Positions 52,670-63,129 of a stretch of DNA of 64,000 nt are shown one piece after another (positions within the stretch are counted from its first letter, which is position 1; every line of letters starts with the position of its first letter). A program made the translations under genes and the position numbers. The notes below the pieces were generated by a model that had not been told where the DNA came from, ran no database searches, and was given only the letters and a program-made list of their open reading frames with translations. The stretch is from NCBI GenBank assembly GCA_964016985.1, contig OZ024824.1, positions 46,235,168-46,299,167 of the forward strand, written 5' to 3'. Source of the DNA: Anodontia alba (taxonomy: Eukaryota; Mollusca; Bivalvia; Lucinida; Lucinidae).

Positions 52670-53585
52670 AACTGGGATGAAATCATTGTCAATAAATACA
52701 GACCTACAAAAACAGCATGAACAATAAAAACAATAAATCAGATAAAACATGATGACTTTTTTTACAGTCATTCTTGTATCTTTTAGTATGATACCATATT
52801 CAACCTTATTTGTGAATCAGAATAATATCATAGGAGCCCCTTTAGTTAAATGAGATGTGCCTAGTCCAAGTCAAGATTAATTTAACATCGAATACAACAA
52901 CATAAAAATATACTGGACTTGTGGTCCATAGCTACATGGCCTATTAGGCAGAGTGAATCCACTTGTCTGCTATCAGTCCAGTTTTACTACTTTAAATGTT
53001 ATACTGCTGCCAAAGTAAGAGCTGTTGAATACTCTTGCATCATCAACACTGAATGGCCTATATCATCATATCATAATCGGATTTTTAAAATGGTCCTGAA
53101 TGGGGACTTAAGACTGTTTCATTTAAACTTTAACTTTTTGTAATTCAAGCAAACAGTGCAGACCCAAAAACCACTGATAGCAAACAGAAGACTTCTAGGC
53201 CATGTAAGTACTAAACTACTAGGTCACACAGTAACAGAAAAATGATCTGGACTAATAAGCACATCTCATTGCCCAAACTGCCTCTATTACCACCAGTAGG
53301 TGCACAGGGATTTACAAGTGGTTATTGGTTAGGAATGCTGAAAACTCATAACATTCACACATAGAGGTTTTGCACCCTTCTATGTGACTGGATTTTAGTG
53401 CTGATGCCTCAATAGTAGCTGGTTGGTAAGTTCTTCCAAACTTGACCAGTATTTTAAATGTGCGCTTATTTGGTGGCGATTTTACCACAAGTCTTTGCAG
53501 AAATTTTAATAAATCTAATCAAATAGTGTGGTATTACAATTAGGTCAAATATAGACTGGTGTTACCTTTATCTAGGGCTGTAACA
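52670..53585. other. Stretch without a supported gene
   Basis: An open plus frame at 52919-53143 lacks splice signals. No repeat family was recognised except a core remnant AAACAGTGCAGACCC at 53152. Confidence 0.4.
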
Positions 53586-53589
53586 ACAA

Positions 53590-53760
53590 TATGGTTTTTT
53601 TTTTGGGGTTTTTTTTTTTTGAAAAAAAAAAATCATCTAACCATCATTCTGCATTGCATATGCAGATGACTCACATGAAATGTCAAGCCTTATTTTCTCA
53701 GGAAAAAAAAAAGAATAAAATAAAATGTTGTCGGCTCAAGCATGGCACTTTAAGGGTAAA
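53590..53760 (+). repeat. PB2 miniature element, degenerate
   Basis: GATGACTCACATGAAATGTC, AAGCCTTATTTTCTCAGG, TGGCACTTTAAGGGTAAA remain. The left arm is replaced by T and A tracts. Confidence 0.5.
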
Positions 53761-53764
53761 GAAC

Positions 53765-54470
53765 ACCTAAAAGGTAAGGATTATTTACATATAGAGCAGA
53801 AAAGAAATTCCAAAGTTTGAGTGTCCCATACAAATTTCTGAACTCTTTGGATGCAAAATAAAAATCAATCTCCACAGATCAGAAACCATTAGACCCCCAA
53901 AAGAGGACCATAAAATATCCCTATTTATGAGCAAAAGAATAAGCGATCCGGACATAAAACTAAACAGGCAATTTAAGATTATCATCAAGATGGGCCAGTT
54001 TTAAGAAAATTGACACTAAACATTTTTATATGTTGAGTATTTAGAAGCAAAAGCATGAAATGAAGTTCTAATTATTGTCAATATACAAAAGCTGAGTGAT
54101 TAATGCACAATGGAGATGGGGTATCTGGGTGATTGTTCAAAAATCGTGTGGCTGCATGTCTTTCTAGTTCAGTGATGATATCGATAGTCACCCTAAACTA
54201 GAGAATAATGAAACAATTTCGGAACTGCTGGATACAGGCTTTCATAAACCACTGGATACAATAAACTTATATCTGACATCAACAGGGCCTCTTAGCCTTT
54301 ATTATCACTCTTACAATGGAACCTAGTCTAATTACATTATTTTGTTTGACAAGATAAAATTATTTAGATAATATGTTAAAAATGTTCCATTCTCTTACTT
54401 TTTATGTCAAGAAATGACTAATTTTCATATTATGAAAATAAGACTTCAGACCAAATATTTTGGAGATGGT
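53765..54470. other. Intron-like stretch
   Basis: No repeat family recognised. The minus frame at 53785-53988 is open but without splice support. Confidence 0.35.
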
Positions 54471-54471
54471 T

Positions 54472-54798
54472 AAGCTGATATTTTGAAGTTAACATTCCAG
54501 TATTTTATTACTTATGGATAAACCAAAAAATAATCTGATAATAATGAAAATAATAACATTAATAAAAAATAATAAATAATAATAAAAAATAATAAATAAT
54601 AATAAAAAATGATAAAGCTGATATTTTGAAGTTAACATTCCAGTATTTTATTACTTATGGATAAACCAAAAAATAATCTGATAATAATGAAAATAATAAC
54701 AATAATAAAAAATAATAAATAATAATAAATAATAATAAATAATAATAAAAAATAATAATAATCAATGATTATTATTATTATTATTATTATTATTTGGG
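54472..54798 (+). repeat. 143-base tandem duplication with AAT repeats
   Basis: GCTGATATTTTGAAGTTAAC starts at 54474 and again at 54617, each copy followed by AATAATAAAAAATAATAAAT runs. The second run turns into ATTATTATTATT near 54770, making an AAT/ATT hairpin. Confidence 0.85.
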
Positions 54799-54861
54799 TA
54801 AGGATGATTTTTTTAAACAATAAAACTGTTCAAATATACTGTACATATATACTTCTACCCC

Positions 54862-54955
54862 CACCCCTTTTTTGAGTAAGTAGATCCCTTTTCAGAAGGG
54901 AGGCAAAAACAATCTTGACAGTTGTTCCCCTTGAATGTGTATCCATTCCCTGTAA
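54862..54955 (-). repeat. F5 fragment
   Basis: AGTAGATCCCTTTTCAGAAG, GGAGGCAAAAACAATCTTG, GAATGTGTATCCATTCCC. Confidence 0.5.
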
Positions 54956-55044
54956 GATTATATAAAAAATCTACACCTGGAGCTGGATAAGTCCCCTGTT
55001 TCTTTGGGCTGCACATTGTCATATTTACTGAAGCATTTGGATAG

Positions 55045-55135
55045 ACACACCTGAGTGAACAGTGTAAACCCAGATCACAGTCCTCAGGTACAACAGAATA
55101 TGGTATCTGATCAGGTTCTACACTATCTGTCACAC
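55045..55135. repeat. Isolated core hairpin, decayed
   Basis: AACAGTGTAAACCCAGATCA and TGATCAGGTTCTACACTATC with CAGTCCTCAGGTACAAC between them. Confidence 0.45.
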
Positions 55136-55140
55136 ATTCA

Positions 55141-55267
55141 ACAGGTTGACATTTCATGTGAATTATCAGGCAATTCATATGAAATGGCAAGTATATTTTC
55201 TCTGAAGAATAATAAAAAAAAATCAGAATGTCATCTGCTACAATTTTGCTTAGTCTTTCAGGGTTAA
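55141..55267 (+). repeat. PB2 fragment, left end lost
   Basis: TTGACATTTCATGTGAATTA to AATGTCATCTGCTACAATTT and TTTCAGGGTTAA. Confidence 0.55.
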
Positions 55268-55425
55268 CCTTTAAAATGCTGCTCTCACATAATAACACGC
55301 AACTTTACTGCATATTTTTTCTAACTTTCCATCAAAAATAGGGCTGATATTTCATGGAAATTATCTCCTAAGTTAGGGAGACAATTTGTATGAAATGTCA
55401 AACCCTATTTTCTACAACAAATAAA
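55268..55425 (+). repeat. PB3-like element
   Basis: Starts at the TTAA that ends the PB2 fragment. CCTTTAAAATGCTGCTCTC, arms AATAGGGCTGATATTTCATG and ATGAAATGTCAAACCC around TCCTAAGTTAGGGAGAC. Confidence 0.55.
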
Positions 55426-55548
55426 AACAAAAGATTGGTTGAACCAACAAATGCCTTCCAAATTATGTGCATGATTCTATACTTTGTTATGGAGGAAGTA
55501 CAGTAAATGTCATAAAATTTCATACACCAATTTGTTTGATATAATGGC

Positions 55549-55762
55549 TTAACCCTTGTCATTATGAATAAATTAAGATGCCACACCCACTTCTAATTTT
55601 CAGCCAATCATATTACTTAATCTGGACTGTTGCTATAAATTCACATACTTAATGGCAAACAGTGCAGATCCAGATCAGTTGGCTTCTTCAGAAGCCAACT
55701 GATCTGGATCTACACTGTTTGCAAAGGCAGGTTATATTCAGGTTCAGCAGGACAAGGGTTAA
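55549..55762 (-). mobile_element. PB1 miniature element
   Basis: Complete TTAA-flanked inverted copy. Perfect core palindrome: GATCAGTTGGCTTC then TTCAGAAGCCAACTGATC. Right end CAGCAGGACAAGGGTTAA. Confidence 0.85.
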
Positions 55763-55769
55763 TTAATAT

Positions 55770-55840
55770 AAACAGTGCATACCCAGATCAGACTGCTCCT
55801 GAAATAGGAGCAGTCTGATAAGGGTTTACACTGTTTGCCT
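55770..55840. repeat. Isolated core hairpin
   Basis: AACAGTGCATACCCAGATCA, GACTGCTCCTGAAATAGGAG, TAAGGGTTTACACTGTTTGC. It starts eight bases after the PB1 copy. Confidence 0.6.
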
Positions 55841-56096
55841 TTTCAGAAAGTATTTTGTAGAATAAATGCATAAAAAAAAAAATTTAGGCAAAAAGAGTAT
55901 GGAACAGAAGTGTTTGAAATTTTAGGACATTTACCATACTACCCTCCAAAGTGAAATCATGACATTTGCAGCTAAACAAGAAGAAAGGGGAGATAATCTT
56001 TAATGATTCAAGACAAAGTTTTGGTTCTTGCACCCTACATTTCTGTTGAACTTGTGTTTCATTTGATTTCCTTCAGAATCCTCTGAGCAATATCCT

Positions 56097-56310
56097 TTAA
56101 CCCTTGTCCTGCTGAACCCGGACATACCCTGTCTTTGCAAACAGTGCAGATCCAGACTGTTTGGCTTCTGACGAAGCCAACTGATCTGGATCTGCACTGT
56201 TTGTCATTAAGCATATGATTTTGTACCAACAACCTGAATCAAGTAATCTGATTGGCAGAAAATTCGAAGTGAGAGTGGCATCTTAATTTATTCAGCACGA
56301 CAAGGGTTAA
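56097..56310 (+). mobile_element. PB1 miniature element
   Basis: TTAA at 56097 and 56307. Ends TTAACCCTTGTCCTGCTGAA and CAGCACGACAAGGGTTAA. Full core. The right TTAA is also the left TTAA of the next element. Confidence 0.85.
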
Positions 56311-56522
56311 CCCTTAAAGCGCTAATCACAACTGCAGCAGACGACATTTTGAAATATATTCTTTTAATTTTTCAAAGAAAAACAAGTCTTGATATTTCAT
56401 GTGAATCGTCTGCTTGGCAGACGATTCACATGAAATATCAAGACTTGTTTTCTTTGAAAAATTAAAAAAATAAAAATAAAATGTTGTCTGCTACAAATTT
56501 TGCTTGGCGCTTTAAGGGTTAA
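56307..56522 (+). mobile_element. PB2 miniature element, best-preserved copy
   Basis: TTAACCCTTAAAGCGCTAAT to GCGCTTTAAGGGTTAA. The arms ATGTGAATCGTCTGCTTGGC and GCAGACGATTCACATGAAAT give an almost perfect foldback over about 215 bases. Confidence 0.85.
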
Positions 56523-56647
56523 CATTCACACTGGAAAAAGTCAACTGGGGCTACCATATATACCCTGAATATTGGGAAATCTAAAATTTGAACAATACCA
56601 TTTCACCAGCTGCTTCTGTGTCTATGTGTCTAAAAATGGCTGAGTGG

Positions 56648-56735
56648 CAAACCGTGTATACCCTGATCAGATGCTACATTCTGCACCATCTGATCAAAGT
56701 CTACACTAAATGCAGCATCTGATCAGGGTCTACAC
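56648..56735. repeat. Core hairpin with a duplicated arm
   Basis: ACCGTGTATACCCTGATCAG, then GATCAAAGTCTACACT and a second GATCAGGGTCTACAC arm. Adjacent text GGCCTGTCCATCCCAGTACT also occurs near the cores at 690 and 33240. Confidence 0.55.
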
Positions 56736-56928
56736 ACTTCACTCAGGCCTGTCCATCCCAGTACTAAGGGTAAATATGGTATGTCTATAATTAATGGTTC
56801 CTCTCAATGCCCTTTATCAACAGTACAAGTTTTATCTGTATACCTCCTACTCTTTCTGAGATATGCTCTGAAAAACATTGTGCTGGGTATACAGAGATGA
56901 ACAAAGTGGTAATGCTCTCCCAGCTAGC

Positions 56929-57024
56929 ATTCTACGTAAATCTACATCGGGCCGTCATCGGCCCGTCAGCTACCCTGACGGGCCGATGACGGCCCGATAT
57001 AGATTTACGTAGAATGCTGACTGG
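56929..57024. repeat. GC-rich perfect palindrome
   Basis: Arms of about 46 bases (ATTCTACGTAAATCTACATC, GGGCCGTCATCGGCCCGTCA and their mirrors) with a five-base loop CTACC at 56970-56974. Two mismatches near the outer end. The centre is far more GC-rich than the surroundings. Confidence 0.85.
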
Positions 57025-57172
57025 GCTGCTATTCCTTTCATTGCTCTCTATCAATGTTGTAAGTTTCATTAGTTTTTGGTTTGTGCTCTAGAAAGTACAG
57101 TAATACCCTAAATATTGGGTCATATTAACTCTACCATATGACCTAAAATTTGACCGTCCATTTTACTTCCTT

Positions 57173-57237
57173 AACAGAGTAGACCCCGATCAGGTGCTGC
57201 AGAATGCAGCATCTGATCGGGGTCTACTCTGTTTACC
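57173..57237. repeat. Isolated core hairpin, near perfect
   Basis: AACAGAGTAGACCCCGATCA mirrored by TGATCGGGGTCTACTCTGTT around GGTGCTGCAGAATGCAGCAT. Confidence 0.7.
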
Positions 57238-57239
57238 CT

Positions 57240-57630
57240 GCCCATCTGTCCCAATGCTTAGGGTTAGTACTGAATAATATTCATACCCAGAAAAGTAAAA
57301 CAGGGGAAATAATGCTGTAAATACTCAAGACACCATTATGTTTCTTGCACCCAACACTTCCTAGCAACTCTTTCAATATTCCATGTGTCACTTGATTCCC
57401 GTCAATACTTTCCAAGATAAACTCTGGACAAAGTAAGTAATAAAGGGGGTAATACTGTATTTGTAATGAATTATGGCAGAACTATGACTCCCAGCCTTAT
57501 TGTTTTAACTTTCGAAACTGAAGTCTGACAGAGAGAAAATATTGGAAAAAGTGAAACAGGAAGATACTCATAATTATGAAAATGTTACAGGTAGCATTAC
57601 TGTTCTTGCACTCTGCACTGTCTGTCATTA
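57240..57630. repeat. Dispersed repeat units with TTCTTGCACCC
   Basis: ATGTTTCTTGCACCCAACAC and ACTTGATTCCCGTCAATACT match text at 56020-56090 (GGTTCTTGCACCCTACATTT, TTTGATTTCCTTCAGAATCC) and partly 57590-57630. Non-coding repeat with unclear borders. Confidence 0.45.
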
Positions 57631-57636
57631 CTCTTT

Positions 57637-57832
57637 ACCAGTATTGTGCACATTCTTTCGCCAGAAACTGACAACTGCCCTTCTTGAATCAGCGGAAGGG
57701 AGAGAATGACCGTAGTAAACATTTTATGATCAATCTCCACGAAAAAATGTTGCCGACCTCGGCGGGGGTTGAACCCGCGACCTCCTGGTCTCCAGTCAGA
57801 CGGCGCATCCAACTGAGCCACCGAGGCCGGCC
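57637..57832 (-). mobile_element. tRNA-derived SINE, short form
   Basis: On the minus strand: GGCCTCGGTGGCTCAGTTGG (A box region), GCGGGTTCAACCCCCGCC (B box within a paired arm), then GGTCATTCTCTCCCTTCCGC, AAGAAGGGCAGTTGTCAG and GAAAGAATGTGCACAATACT. The tRNA part is better kept than in the other two copies. The distal tail is absent. Confidence 0.8.
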
Positions 57833-57849
57833 ATTCATCAAAGAAAAAT

Positions 57850-58670
57850 TTGCATATAATGTAAAAACTGAAAAGCAGATCCATATTTGGGGATTATCTA
57901 CCTTCTATGGAAGACAGTATTCCACTTACCACATTTACCCTAAATATTTGGACAGACCTGCACTCTCAGAGTCTACACTATTTGCCACTCATCCAGCAAT
58001 GTTTTTAGATATATCAATTGGTATTAGACCAAGTTGATAAAATAGTAAGGCAAGGAGCTAAAGTGTCTATATTATTTAGAGTAAATATGGTATATATTAT
58101 ATGGTCCTCTATTGTGTGAAAAAAAACAGAAGAGGAAAGAATATGGTAAAAGAATGGAGTCAGCAAAGAAACTGAAAGTACACATATACTTTTTCTTGGT
58201 CTGCAGTATTTTATTGTTTCAATGCTCAGATTAAATTATTTGAGCAACTGTATGCTACACTAAAATTGCACTGACACTTATTTGAGAACCGTTACAAGAT
58301 AGAGTGAATAAATGAATAGCACTGAAAAAAAAAACAATTTGCACATAAACTGGAATTTTGATTTGCAGATCTTTAAGATAGCAAGTATATGTGTTTATTG
58401 AATCCGAAATATGGTCCTTTCACCACATGACCCACTCAGAAATCTGACAGCTTCTGAGATTTGTAGTTTTTGTGAGATAGGAAGGAAAGTATATGTAATG
58501 GCACCTTGAGATAAGAAAGAAGAAACCCAATTTCTCTATTATTAAGAAAACATTAATATGATAGTAAATGAAATGTGAACAAATGGAAAGTGTCAGGAAG
58601 CAGCTGAGAGGGTATCAGTAGATATAGAAAACACCTAAATTACAAGAGCACAGGAAAAACTATTTCTAAC
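57850..58670. other. Stretch without a supported gene
   Basis: Contains a remnant of a core-associated repeat (GAGTCTACACTATTTGCCAC then TCATCCAGCAATG near 57970). The remainder has no recognised feature. Confidence 0.4.
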
Positions 58671-58673
58671 TAT

Positions 58674-58822
58674 TAAAATGCTTAATCACAACCGCAGCAG
58701 ACAATATTTTGATTTTTTTTTTTTTTTTTTTTAATTTTCAGAGCAAATAAGGCTGGACATTTCATGTGAATCCCTAATGAAATGCAAAGTCTTATTTTTC
58801 TGAAAAAAAAAAAAAAAAATCT
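58674..58822 (+). repeat. PB2 miniature element, truncated
   Basis: ATGCTTAATCACAACCGCAG, a 20-base T tract, GAGCAAATAAGGCTGGAC, then AAGTCTTATTTTTCTG and an A tract. The right end is missing. Confidence 0.55.
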
Positions 58823-58859
58823 AGACCAATAAGTCTCACTAACTGCATGTATCCAGGCT

Positions 58860-59072
58860 TTAACCCTTGTCCTGCTGAACACGGATATGTCCTTTCTTTG
58901 CAAATAGTGTAGATCCAGATCAGTTCGCTTCTGAAGAAGCCAACTGATCTGGATCTGCACTGTTTGCCATTCAGTATTTGACTTTATATCAACAACCTGG
59001 ATCAAGTTATCTGGTTGGCTGAAAATTAGAAGTGGGCATGGCTTCTTAATTTATTCAGCAGGACAAGGTTAA
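58860..59072 (+). mobile_element. PB1 miniature element
   Basis: TTAA-flanked, TTAACCCTTGTCCTGCTGAA to CAGCAGGACAAGGTTAA. Core GATCAGTTCGCTTC / GAAGAAGCCAACTGATC. Confidence 0.8.
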
Positions 59073-59099
59073 TATATACTGTGAGATAATGTTCCATGT

Positions 59100-59290
59100 A
59101 ATGTGTAGGCCCAGTGAAGATTCAGATCAGCAAGCACATCTCCAGTCTGATCAGAATCTTCACTGTGTGCCTGAAGGAACATTGGAGCCTTGGCTATCCA
59201 ACCAGTGCCCAAAGAGGACTGTTTAAGACTGTGTGGGTGTGCAGACTGATCTGAATCTCAAATGGGTGCACATGTACAAAGGTACATTTT
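59100..59290. repeat. Hairpin repeat (GAAGATTCAGATCAG)
   Basis: GTGAAGATTCAGATCAGC and GCTGATCAGAATCTTCAC-type arms (CTGATCAGAATCTTCACTGT); related to 6140-6370. Confidence 0.45.
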
Positions 59291-59475
59291 CTCATTTTCA
59301 GCTCACATAATGCTGTAGGTATGAAATGAGACTGATAGCATCATAATGTACCTATGCTACCTGTTGCAGCTATAAGCAGTGAGTTCATTTTCAGGTCACA
59401 TAATGCTGTAGGTATGAAATGAGACTGATAGCATCATAATGTACCTATGCTACCTGTTGCAGCAGTGAGTTCAGA
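59291..59475 (+). repeat. 93-base tandem duplication
   Basis: CATTTTCAGCTCACATAATG at 59293 and CATTTTCAGGTCACATAATG at 59386; the rest of the unit (GGTATGAAATGAGACTGATA, GCATCATAATGTACCTATGC) is identical, so the duplication is young. Confidence 0.9.
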
Positions 59476-59659
59476 GAAACAGTTAATGACAGAATAGAAA
59501 TACACTACAACCTCTTTACTGGGTTGCTAGGACCCAGTTAGCTAAACAACCATGTTGTATCAAAACATAAATGTATAGATGATATAGAAAAATGGCCATA
59601 AATGGACACAAGAAAAATAAACATGAACCAGAACTGGTGCAGTATAGATGCACAATTTG

Positions 59660-60060
59660 TGAAAAACTTTACTGAAAGAAGGACATCCTCAGAAGACATT
59701 CAAATTGCACCATATTCCCCGAGATCCTCTTTGAAAAATTGTGACCAGACAACAAACCCAAGAAAATCTGGTAACTGAGCCACCAAAACCATGGGTACCA
59801 CCATCTCAGGGGAGACACATTAAAGCTTGAACAGCTCCATAGCAACCTATCCGAAGAACACCAAAGTTCAAGCCAGTGATGAAAACAATGGTGGTTTGGG
59901 GGTTTCCAGGATAGTTCCCCCAACAGATGTCACAGAGAGGGATCTGATGGATGACACTATACATCTCCTCATCCAAGTCCAGTTCAACTTGTATGTGAAG
60001 ATGAACTAGCTGAGATGATACCTCTGACAACTACATCCATGCCAAGAGTATATGGGAGCT
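59660..60060. other. Relic coding-like stretch, unassigned
   Basis: Both strands have open, GC-richer frames (minus DEEMYSVIHQIPLCDICWG; plus TEPPKPWVPPSQGRH and PTDVTERDLMDDTIHLLI) interrupted by stops. It may be an old retroelement or processed gene fragment. No domain recognised. Confidence 0.3.
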
Positions 60061-60287
60061 TTACAAAAACTCTTTAGATACTTCTGTTATATGTTTTTGT
60101 TCCAAATGGACTAGTTAATTACTGACTTCTAACAATACTCATTTACTCACGAACTATTTCCTATGTTATTCATCTCTATTTGCATAACGTAAGCTATACT
60201 GCTTCCTTAACAACCTAATGTTAATATTAACCTGTCTAATTTTAGTTTAATCACATGATTCAGTACTCCTCAATTTTACTATTTCAG

Positions 60288-60352
60288 GGATAAAGGAACT
60301 CTGCCATGTATCTTGAAAAAGCTCGGAAAGAAGGAAACCTGTCAATCAATCA
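60288..60352 (+). CDS. Plus-strand exon candidate (weak)
   Basis: 65 bases after a good acceptor (CAATTTTACTATTTCAG) and before GTAAAA. Translation DKGTLPCILKKLGKKETCQS. No partner exon found. Confidence 0.25.
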
Positions 60353-60714
60353 GTAAAAAGTTAACCCATAAAGTTGGTGGTGGTTTATTTTGTTACATCT
60401 CCCTTCTTAGATTATTCTGACAAGCTCTTTGAGTTAAATTGTTATATATATATTTTCATTTGCAAGTATATATGGAACATGGCCAGAGAATTTATGATCA
60501 TCAACTGTACCTGCTCTCTACTCTTAAAAGCTTTCATCTTTCTGACCTTTTTAGATTTTCTCAATCAGAATTTGACTTGACATATGACAAAATTTGTGTG
60601 TGAGTTTTTTGTGTTTTTTTTTCTGTTTTACTTTTTTGTTTCAAATTCTTATACTGAATTAGAAAGAAAGAAGAAATATCAAAAAGAATCAGGCTCTTAC
60701 ACAACAAATTTTAG

Positions 60715-60860
60715 TTCTTGTTTAATGACACATCAACCCTTGTGCTCATTTTGTGTCATCTGAGGAGGATGTTTCTGAGGAGGATGAAGGAACATGCAAA
60801 TGACACTGCAGAAGCAGATAATTAACTAACATATCCCCTTCCCCCAGCTGCTGCAAGTAC
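60715..60860. repeat. Repeat with ATGACACATCAACCCTTGTG
   Basis: The same segment begins the insertion in Block D and resembles 40660. Probably a SINE tail or small dispersed repeat. Confidence 0.45.
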
Positions 60861-60933
60861 AGCAGGCTCTTATATGACAAACAAAAATATATAATTCTTT
60901 TAGCAATCCATCAAGAAGGGTCTTATAGAAACC

Positions 60934-61160
60934 AGGGCCCAGTTGCTCAAAGCGTCATTAGCTTAACGAGCTTGTTAAGGGTCATTTCATTAACTGTTTT
61001 AGCGGATTCAATGTACAATATTCTGATATTTTTTGCTGAAAAAATATGAAAAGCTACTCACATTTTTTCAGCAAACAATTTCAGCATATTTGCTATCACT
61101 CGATGTAAATTTTAATGAATCGTTAACTAACGATGTCGTTAGCTTTGTACAACTGGGCCC
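60934..61160. mobile_element. MITE with GGGCCCAGTTG ends
   Basis: GGGCCCAGTTGCTCAAAG and TTTGTACAACTGGGCCC. Central arms TGCTGAAAAAATATGAAAAG and GCTACTCACATTTTTTCAGC. Homologous along its length to 35172-35414. Confidence 0.75.
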
Positions 61161-61335
61161 AGTATTTTCAGGTAAATTGGATATTAATTGTAACCATCAT
61201 CTGATTACTGCTTTAAACCTGTTTTAGAACTTCTGAGAAAGTGTTGGTCATTCTCCTAAAAACTTTCATCAAGAATCGGTTTTTAATAAATTTGATATTT
61301 AAAAAGCGATCGCAAACTGACAATTTTAAAAAGAT

Positions 61336-63004
61336 AAACAAGAGGCCCATGGGCCACGGCTCGCTCACCTGTGTGAAATAGCCACTGCAGATATGCCTTT
61401 GTTATGCAACATTTTTTTTCAATTCTGTCATTGCAACTAATGAAAGGATCATCATTTAAGCAATTCTTGGTTTTGAAGAAGAATGTGTTTTTTACACATT
61501 CTTCTTCAAATTATTACTTTTGATTTAGGGGCTAGCTAATGCATTTTAAACATAATAAACCTCAAAATACCTCATAATTATGTCCAAAATAGCCCAAAAA
61601 TAGCCCCTAAACCTTGAATGTTCACCCGTACATATGGATGGACACTCCTGCTTTTTTTTGTGGTAAAAATGCAATTTAACCATTTTCCCATTATAAGTCA
61701 ATGGGAGCTTTCTGTTGCCATGGCAACCAAACCAAGAGGCAGACCACCATAATTAATATGGCTCAAATCACTTCACTGGTTAAGGAGAAAGTGCAATTTA
61801 ACCATTTTCCCATTGTAAGTCTATGGGAGCTTTCTGTTGCCATGGCAACCAAACCAAGAGGCAGATTGCCAAACTTTTGGCTATTTTAAATTGTCCTATG
61901 CCAAGCAACATTTGTACCAAATTAGAGTCCTACTGCTTCAGTGGATTTGGAGGAGTTGTCATTTAAAAATTCCTTTTTTTTTTTTTAATTTAATGTTGCA
62001 ATGGCAACCAAACAAAATGGCCACTGGTCATCAAACACAAAAACTGGGTAGACAATCATTTAATGATCATAACTGCCAAATATGGTTTACATCACTTCAG
62101 TGGTTATGGAGAAAATGCAATTTAATCATTTTCCCATTATATGTCTTTGGGAGTTTCTGTTGCCATGGCAACCAAACCAAGAGGCAGAACACCATAATTT
62201 TAGCCATTTTGAATTGCCCTTACCCAAGCAATATTTGTACCAAATTAGAGTCAAACTGCTTCAGTGGTTTTGAAGGAGTTGTCATTTAAAAAATTCCTTT
62301 TTTTGAAATTTAATGTTGACATGGCAACCAAACAAAATGGCCACTGGTCATCAAACACATAAACTGGGTAGACAATCATCAGATGATCATAACTGTCAAA
62401 TATGGTTCACATCACTTCACTGGTTATGGAGAAAATGCAATGTAATCATTTTCCCATTATAAGTCTATGGGAGCTTTCTGTTGCCATGGCAACCAAACCA
62501 AGAGGCAGATCACCATACGTTTAGCTATTTTGGATTGCCCTTACCCAAGCAACATTTGTACCAAATTAGAGTCATACTGCTTCAGTGGTTTTGAAGGACT
62601 TGTCATTTAAAAAATTCCTTTTTCAAAATTGAATGCTGGCATGGTAACCAATCAAAATGGCCCCTGGTCATAAAACACAAATTGGGTAGACAATCATTTA
62701 ATGATCATAACTGCAAAAATATGGTTCACATCATTTCAGTGGTTATGGAGAAAATGCAATTTAACCATTTTCCCATAATAAGTCTATGGGAGTTTTCTGT
62801 TGCCATGGCAACCAAACCAAGAGCCAGATCACCATAATTTTAGCTATTTTAAATCCCCCTACCAAAGCCGCATTCTTACCAAATTAGGGACAAATCGCAT
62901 CAATGGCTTTGGAGGAGTTGTCATTTGAAAGTGTTAACGGACGGACGGACTAACAAAAAGTGATCACTATAGCTCATCCTGAGCATAGCTCAGGTGAGAT
63001 AAAA
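61336..63004 (+). mobile_element. Block E: tandem array, about 310-base units
   Basis: The left boundary AAACAAGAGGCCCATGGGCC precedes GCTCACCTG; the right boundary is GCTCAGGTGAG after a GGACGGACGGAC stretch. Four to five units: TTTCTGTTGCCATGGCAACC, AAACCAAGAGGCAGA, TTTTCCCATTATAAGTC, TTTGTACCAAATTAGAGTC, TTGAAGGAGTTGTCATTT. The 61837-62289 open frame is repeat-derived. Confidence 0.75.
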
Positions 63005-63129
63005 TTCAACATTACTAATTCCATCTTATAAAATGTTTACTTGTTTGCACCAAAACCTTTGGCGAAATGAGCGAATGATAACTGTGTGATTCAATTTTAA
63101 CAAAACAATGGAATTTTTTAAAATATGAA

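Noticed and set aside
54855..55298. 147-codon minus-strand frame
   Set aside because: It runs across F5, core-hairpin and PB2 sequence without splice signals; no domain is readable.
61837..62289. 150-codon plus-strand frame
   Set aside because: It lies wholly inside the Block E array and repeats with its unit.
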